A stretch of DNA of 64,000 bases from Ensifer sp. PDNC004 (GTDB lineage: Bacteria; Pseudomonadota; Alphaproteobacteria; Rhizobiales; Rhizobiaceae), in contig NZ_CP070353.1 in the NCBI RefSeq assembly GCF_016919405.1, positions 682,001-746,000 of the forward strand. The letters run 5' to 3'. Positions within the stretch are counted from its first letter, which is position 1; each line of letters opens with the position of its first letter. Of this stretch, positions 59,977-64,000 are shown piece by piece. The notes below the pieces were generated by a model. That model worked only from the letters and a program-made list of their open reading frames with translations. It searched no databases and was not told the origin of the DNA. Both the position numbers and the translations under genes were made by a program.

Positions 59977-61578
59977 ATGAAGCGCGTCGTCTTCGGACTC
60001 GTTGTCGCCCTGATGTCGTCGGTGTTCTCGTCCTCCGTCCACGCGGACGGTGCGGCCCCGGGCCTGCCGCCGTTCGACAAGGTGCTGGAGCGGGCTGAAG
60101 ACGGCGATGTCCAGGCGCAGGTCGATCTCGGTATGCGTTACCACACCGGCGAGGGCGTTGAGCGCGACTTCCTGAAGGCGATCGGCTGGTACCGGAAGGC
60201 GGCCGAGAGTGGCGACGCGAAGGCGCAATTCCACCTCGGCACCATCTATTTCAACGGCGGCGAAGGCGTGAAGCAGAACTATGAGGAGGCCGGACGATGG
60301 TTTCGGTTTGCCGCCGAGCATCGCGTTCCGGAGGCCCAATACAGTCTCGGGGTGATCTACGAACAGGGGCTGGGCGTCGCCAAGGACGATGCGCAGGCCT
60401 TCACCTATTACCGGTTGGCGGCTGAACAAGGCTATGCGGCGGCCCAGTTCAACCTGGGCTTTCTCTACCAGCAGGGGCGCGGTACGGCGCGCGACCCGGC
60501 CGCGGCGTTTGTATGGTATCGGAAAGCATCGGAACAAGGCCTGGTGGCCGCCATGCACAATCTGGCCATCGCCTATTTCCAAGGCAGCGGCACGCTGAAG
60601 AATGACGCGGAGGCTTACCGATGGACGTCGCGAGCCGCGGTCGCCGGAGAGGCGCGTGCCCAGTACAACCTCGGTTTCATGTACGAGAAGGGTGTCGGCG
60701 TGGAGCGCAACATGGCCGAAGCGCTGCGCTGGTACCTGCGTTCTGCCGAGCAGGGATATGTCGATGGGCAAGCGAATGCCGGCCGGCTCTATTTCAACAG
60801 CGAGGCGGGGCGGATCGATGCCCAGGAGGGACTTCGCTGGCTTCGCCCGGTTGCGAACGCCGGCCATAAGGAGGCGCAAAATCTGCTCTGCGGCGTTTAC
60901 GTGCGCGCCTTCGGGGTCGGACGCGACGATCGGGAGGCGGTGAACTGGTGCCGCAAGGCGGCCGACCAGGGCATGGTTGCAGCGCAGATGGACCTCGCCA
61001 CCTTCTACATGCTCGGTCGCGGCGTCGAGAAGGATCCGGCAGCGGCCTTTGACCTCTACCTGAAGGCGGCCAAGCAAGGGGATGCCAAAGCCCAGTTGAA
61101 CGTCGGCCTCATGTACTTGAAGGGGACCGGCACCGGAGAAAACGTCGCGGAAGCGCACCGCTGGTTTCTGACATTGGCTGATCGCGGGGATCCCCGCGGC
61201 CAGTTCCATCTGGCGGTGATGTACGCAGGCGGCCTCGGCCTCGAGAAGAACCTCAAGGAGGCGGCGCGGCTTTATGAACTCGCGGCCAATCAGGGCTATG
61301 CTCTGGCGCAGTTCAGTCTCGGCGTGGCCTATCTCAATGCCATCGGTGTGGAAAGCGACGCTGCGGCTGCTGCCAGATGGTTTCGCAAGGCCGCCGAGCA
61401 GGGAAATGCCGACGCGCAACTCAATCTCGGCATCGCCTATGCAAGGGGCGCCGGGGTGGAGCAAAATCTTGCGTCGGCTGCCGAATGGTATGCCAGGGCG
61501 GCGAAACAAGGGATGCAGAAGGCGCAGCAGTTGCTCGACGGGCTGCCGCAGAAGTATCGCGACACCACGAAGCCTTGA
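59977..61578 (+). CDS. Exported Sel1-repeat (SLR) protein
   Basis: A 533-aa protein with a signal peptide ending at about residue 23 (SSSVHADG) and about twelve Sel1-like TPR repeats of 36 residues, such as AQFHLGTIYFNGGEGVKQNY and AQYNLGFMYEKGVGVERNMA. Each ends in the A-x-x-W-(Y/F)-(R/L)-x-A-A pattern. Sel1 proteins act as scaffolds; rhizobial examples (ExoR-like) regulate exopolysaccharide and the envelope, but this one is not ExoR by length. ATG at 59977 is preferred to GTG at 59971 because GGGAGG lies at proper spacing. Confidence 0.9.
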   Translation: MKRVVFGLVVALMSSVFSSSVHADGAAPGLPPFDKVLERAEDGDVQAQVDLGMRYHTGEGVERDFLKAIGWYRKAAESGDAKAQFHLGTIYFNGGEGVKQNYEEAGRWFRFAAEHRVPEAQYSLGVIYEQGLGVAKDDAQAFTYYRLAAEQGYAAAQFNLGFLYQQGRGTARDPAAAFVWYRKASEQGLVAAMHNLAIAYFQGSGTLKNDAEAYRWTSRAAVAGEARAQYNLGFMYEKGVGVERNMAEALRWYLRSAEQGYVDGQANAGRLYFNSEAGRIDAQEGLRWLRPVANAGHKEAQNLLCGVYVRAFGVGRDDREAVNWCRKAADQGMVAAQMDLATFYMLGRGVEKDPAAAFDLYLKAAKQGDAKAQLNVGLMYLKGTGTGENVAEAHRWFLTLADRGDPRGQFHLAVMYAGGLGLEKNLKEAARLYELAANQGYALAQFSLGVAYLNAIGVESDAAAAARWFRKAAEQGNADAQLNLGIAYARGAGVEQNLASAAEWYARAAKQGMQKAQQLLDGLPQKYRDTTKP

Positions 61579-61606
61579 CTGCAGGCCTCGGGCCCGCGCG
61601 CCTTGA

Positions 61607-62134
61607 TCAGGAAGCCGCGTCCTTGCGCTTGAGACCCGTGACCTTCTCGACGAAGTCGGCGATCGCGTCCGTGTCATCGAGGTCGAAGACCGGAAGATCG
61701 CTATCGGAAACCGGATGGTCGGCGGCGATCGCGCAGATGTGCGGATCCGTGGGGGCCAGCGGCTCGCGGTTTGCCGACTCCAACCGGCGGGCCTCGACCT
61801 TGGGGATCGGTTCGCGCTTGTAGCCTTCGATGAGCACGAGATCACAGGGCGCAAGCCGCGCCAGGATATCCTCGAAGCTTGGCTCTGGCGCGCCGCGCAA
61901 TTCATGCATGATCGCAAATCGCGTGCCGGAGACGATGGTCACCTCATGGGCGCCGGCCTCGCGGTGACGGTAGCTGTCGGCGCCGACCTTGTCGATATCG
62001 AAGTCGTGGTGGGCGTGCTTGACGGTGGAGACGACGTAGCCGCGCCGCGTCAGTTCGGTGACGAGCCGCACCATCAGGCCGGTCTTGCCTGAATTCTTCC
62101 AGCCGGCGATGCCGAAGATCTTCATGGCGCTCAT
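61607..62134 (-). CDS. mobB: Molybdopterin-guanine dinucleotide biosynthesis protein MobB
   Basis: A 175-aa GTP-binding protein that assists MobA in attaching GMP to molybdopterin. The Walker A motif is GWKNSGKTGLMV and the conserved segment VSTVKHAHHDFDIDKVGADS follows, with DLVLIEGYKREPIPKVE further on. It overlaps mobA by 4 bp. Confidence 0.95.
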   Translation of the reverse strand: MSAMKIFGIAGWKNSGKTGLMVRLVTELTRRGYVVSTVKHAHHDFDIDKVGADSYRHREAGAHEVTIVSGTRFAIMHELRGAPEPSFEDILARLAPCDLVLIEGYKREPIPKVEARRLESANREPLAPTDPHICAIAADHPVSDSDLPVFDLDDTDAIADFVEKVTGLKRKDAAS

Positions 62135-62796
62135 GTCATGTCATCCTCGAAGAAACGCAACCATTGCTCCGCGTCGATCAGATCCTCGGGCGTGTTGACG
62201 TTGAAGAACGGGTCGAATGCGCCTTTTGTCGTCGCAACGAGCGGAAAATCGACCGTGACCGACGGGTGGCTTTCGATGAAGGCGCGAACGCGGCGCTTCG
62301 GATCGCTGGTCAGGAAGGCCTCAAGTTCGTCGGCAAGGGCGAGCGGCCAGAGCCCGAACAGTGGATGCATCTGCCCGTCGGATGCCGCAACGGCGATCTG
62401 CTGCTGCTCTGTCAGGGCGGCCACCATTCGGGTGACGAGATCGTCCGGAAAGAACGGCGTATCGGTCGGAAGGACGACGACGTGGCTTGCAGCCGGATTG
62501 TTGGCCGCGACATGGCGCATCGCTGTCAGCACGCCGGCAAGCGGACCGAGAAACCCGGGGACCGTATCGGCGATGACGGGCACGCTTTCATCCATGGCGC
62601 CAGCCGGATCGGCGTTGAGGTTGACGGCGACGCTCGTCACCTGAGGCTGAAGCCGGGCGACGATGCGCGTCAACATCGTCTGGCCGCCGAGCGGAAGGCC
62701 GAACTTCGGGCTGCCCATACGGCGCGACAATCCGCCGGCAAGGACGACGGCGGGCCGGGACGCGCTGATCAGGGGCGAGGGAGGGCTTTCGGGCAT
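62131..62796 (-). CDS. mobA: Molybdenum cofactor guanylyltransferase MobA
   Basis: A 221-aa enzyme that transfers GMP from GTP to molybdopterin. The nucleotide-binding signature is VLAGGLSRRMGSPKFGLPLG, and VVVLPTDTPFFPDDLV carries the metal-binding Asp. The N-terminal 14 residues precede the usual start, so translation may begin slightly later. It is followed by mobB with a 4-bp overlap, and the EamA gene lies 9 bp upstream. Confidence 0.95.
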   Translation of the reverse strand: MPESPPSPLISASRPAVVLAGGLSRRMGSPKFGLPLGGQTMLTRIVARLQPQVTSVAVNLNADPAGAMDESVPVIADTVPGFLGPLAGVLTAMRHVAANNPAASHVVVLPTDTPFFPDDLVTRMVAALTEQQQIAVAASDGQMHPLFGLWPLALADELEAFLTSDPKRRVRAFIESHPSVTVDFPLVATTKGAFDPFFNVNTPEDLIDAEQWLRFFEDDMT

Positions 62797-62805
62797 TGTC
62801 GGCTC

Positions 62806-63714
62806 CTATTCCAGCGGGCCGGTCAACGAGCGCTGGGCGACGGCTTTACGGCCACGCAGCGTCTCGCGGTAGAAGGTGTAGAGGCCCGAACCGATGATGA
62901 TCGCGACGCCGACCAGCATCCAGTGATCCGGCACCTCGGCAAAGAAGAAGATGCCGATCGCAATCGACCAGATCAGGCTGGTGTAGCGGAAGGGGGCGAT
63001 CACCGAGATGTCGCCGGCACGCATCGCCAGCACGATCGTCTGGTAGCCAAGCATCAAAAGAACGCTTGCCGCAGCGATATGGCTGAAGGTCGTCGTCGAC
63101 ATCGGCTGCCAGCCGCCCATTGGCTGGATGAGCAGGGCGCCGACGATGGTGGTGACGAGCGAAGTCGATACGGTGATGTAGAGCGCCGGCACGTCGTGGC
63201 CGATGCGGCGGGTACAGAGGTCGCGGGTGGCGGTGACGAAGACGCAGCCGACCACGGTCAGCGCCACCGGCGTGAAGCCCTCGGGGCCGGGCCGGAGCAC
63301 GATCAGCACGCCGATGAAGCCGGCGATAATGGCGGTCCAGCGGCGCCAGCCGACCGGCTCGCCGAGGAAGAGTGCGGCGCCGAGCGTGACTGCAAGCGGC
63401 AGCGCCTGCATGATCGCCGAGGCATTGGCGAGCGGGATCTGGCCAAGGGCCGAGATGTAGGTGACGGAGGCCAGCGCCTCCATGGCGATGCGCAAGAGGA
63501 TCACCGGCCGCATCAGCGTTCCGATCGGCCGGAAGGCGCGAAAGTGCCAGGCGGCGAGCACGACCATCAGCGTCGTCAGCAAGCCACGCACGAAGATGAT
63601 CTGCCCAACATTCATCGCACCGGTGACGGATTTGACGAGCGCGTCGTTGCAGGAAAACGTGACCATCGCCAGGCACATGAAAAGAATGCCGCGGAAATTG
63701 GTGGAGGCTTGCAT
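62806..63714 (-). CDS. EamA family (DMT) transporter
   Basis: A 302-aa inner membrane protein with ten hydrophobic helices in two EamA repeats (GILFMCLAMVTFSCNDALVK in the first, FVTATRDLCTRRIGHDVPAL leading into the second). PLAVTLGAALFLGEPVGWRR and RYTSLIWSIAIGIFFFAEVP are the usual repeat ends. It probably exports a metabolite. It is followed after 9 bp by mobA, so it may be in the mob operon. Confidence 0.9.
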   Translation of the reverse strand: MQASTNFRGILFMCLAMVTFSCNDALVKSVTGAMNVGQIIFVRGLLTTLMVVLAAWHFRAFRPIGTLMRPVILLRIAMEALASVTYISALGQIPLANASAIMQALPLAVTLGAALFLGEPVGWRRWTAIIAGFIGVLIVLRPGPEGFTPVALTVVGCVFVTATRDLCTRRIGHDVPALYITVSTSLVTTIVGALLIQPMGGWQPMSTTTFSHIAAASVLLMLGYQTIVLAMRAGDISVIAPFRYTSLIWSIAIGIFFFAEVPDHWMLVGVAIIIGSGLYTFYRETLRGRKAVAQRSLTGPLE

Positions 63715-64000
63715 GCTGGCTGTCCTGCGGCGCCGGACAAGCGGGCTGCGCTGCCGGCGAATGGGAGGCGAATCCGTGAATGGATCGCCTAATGTTTAAG
63801 CATTGGCTGCCGCCTTGTGCAAACGGGATCGCATGACGCGACGACTTTTCTTGTTCGACAAGTAGAAGGGGTGTTTTCGCGCCGAACCCCGTGCAGGAAA
63901 GACTGTCGTTCGCCGGTAAAACGGGTGCGCTCGAACATAAGCTTATTCGCGGAATCTTAAGTTTCACTGCCTATCGTCGCCGCAATTCCGCATCCATTCG

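Overview
The window reads as a chromosomal segment of a GC-rich alphaproteobacterium of the order Rhizobiales, most likely a Sinorhizobium/Ensifer-type Rhizobiaceae. The signs are the znuA / znuCB-zur arrangement, an Ensifer-style cobS and cobT pair, families common in rhizobia (DUF982, DUF1289, TIGR02281, usg, BigR, the cyclase-TPR family, an N-terminally extended UvrB) and GC-rich intergenic palindromic repeats. The genus is an inference from gene content, not a proof. I see no rRNA, tRNA, CRISPR array, transposase or integrase.

Layout. 1-3.1 kb: zinc uptake, with partial znuA divergent from znuC-znuB-zur across a palindromic Zur-type operator. 3.1-6.7 kb: gamma carbonic anhydrase, FAA hydrolase and a run of small rhizobial proteins. 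7-9 kb: two convergent glycosyltransferases. 9.1-14 kb: dusA, cspA, a J-domain protein and an oxidoreductase divergent from an HxlR regulator. 14.3-21.7 kb: tyrS and uvrB enclose a disturbed stretch: an AT-rich DUF4238 gene between 14-bp direct repeats, a decayed second copy of the uvrB 3' end, and dispersed repeats. 21.8-28.6 kb: a DUF3137 protein, a secreted FecR-domain protein and two class III nucleotide cyclases. 28.7-33.1 kb: acetyltransferases, a TIGR02594 protein, a DUF486 protein, a TerC-type protein and a thioesterase. 33.3-37.5 kb: a chemoreceptor, a lipoprotein with three Kazal-like units and an extensin-like protein. 38.1-41.1 kb: bigR with two YeeE/YedE-type membrane proteins, then an ABC-2 exporter. 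41.1-45.5 kb: a membrane protein, an aspartic protease, DUF1289, cobS divergent from cobT, and dgkA. 45.5-53.5 kb: a histidine kinase, an SNase-like plus uracil-DNA glycosylase pair, an Lrp regulator, an AlkD-like protein, a beta-hydroxyacid dehydrogenase, a methyltransferase, DUF2270 and usg. 53.6-56.2 kb: a polar amino acid ABC system without an ATPase in view. 56.6-63.7 kb: a repeat-rich OmpA protein, a polysaccharide deacetylase, a Sel1-repeat protein, mobB-mobA and an EamA transporter.

Most of the window is ordinary core chromosome. The best candidates for something new are the DUF4238 insertion with its direct repeats and uvrB remnant (15.7-18.7 kb), a palindromic repeat that has become part of the uvrB coding sequence (about 19.01 kb), the FecR/CHASE2-cyclase/TPR-cyclase locus, and the tandem Kazal lipoprotein. 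All functions are assigned by eye from motifs and family resemblance; no database search was run.
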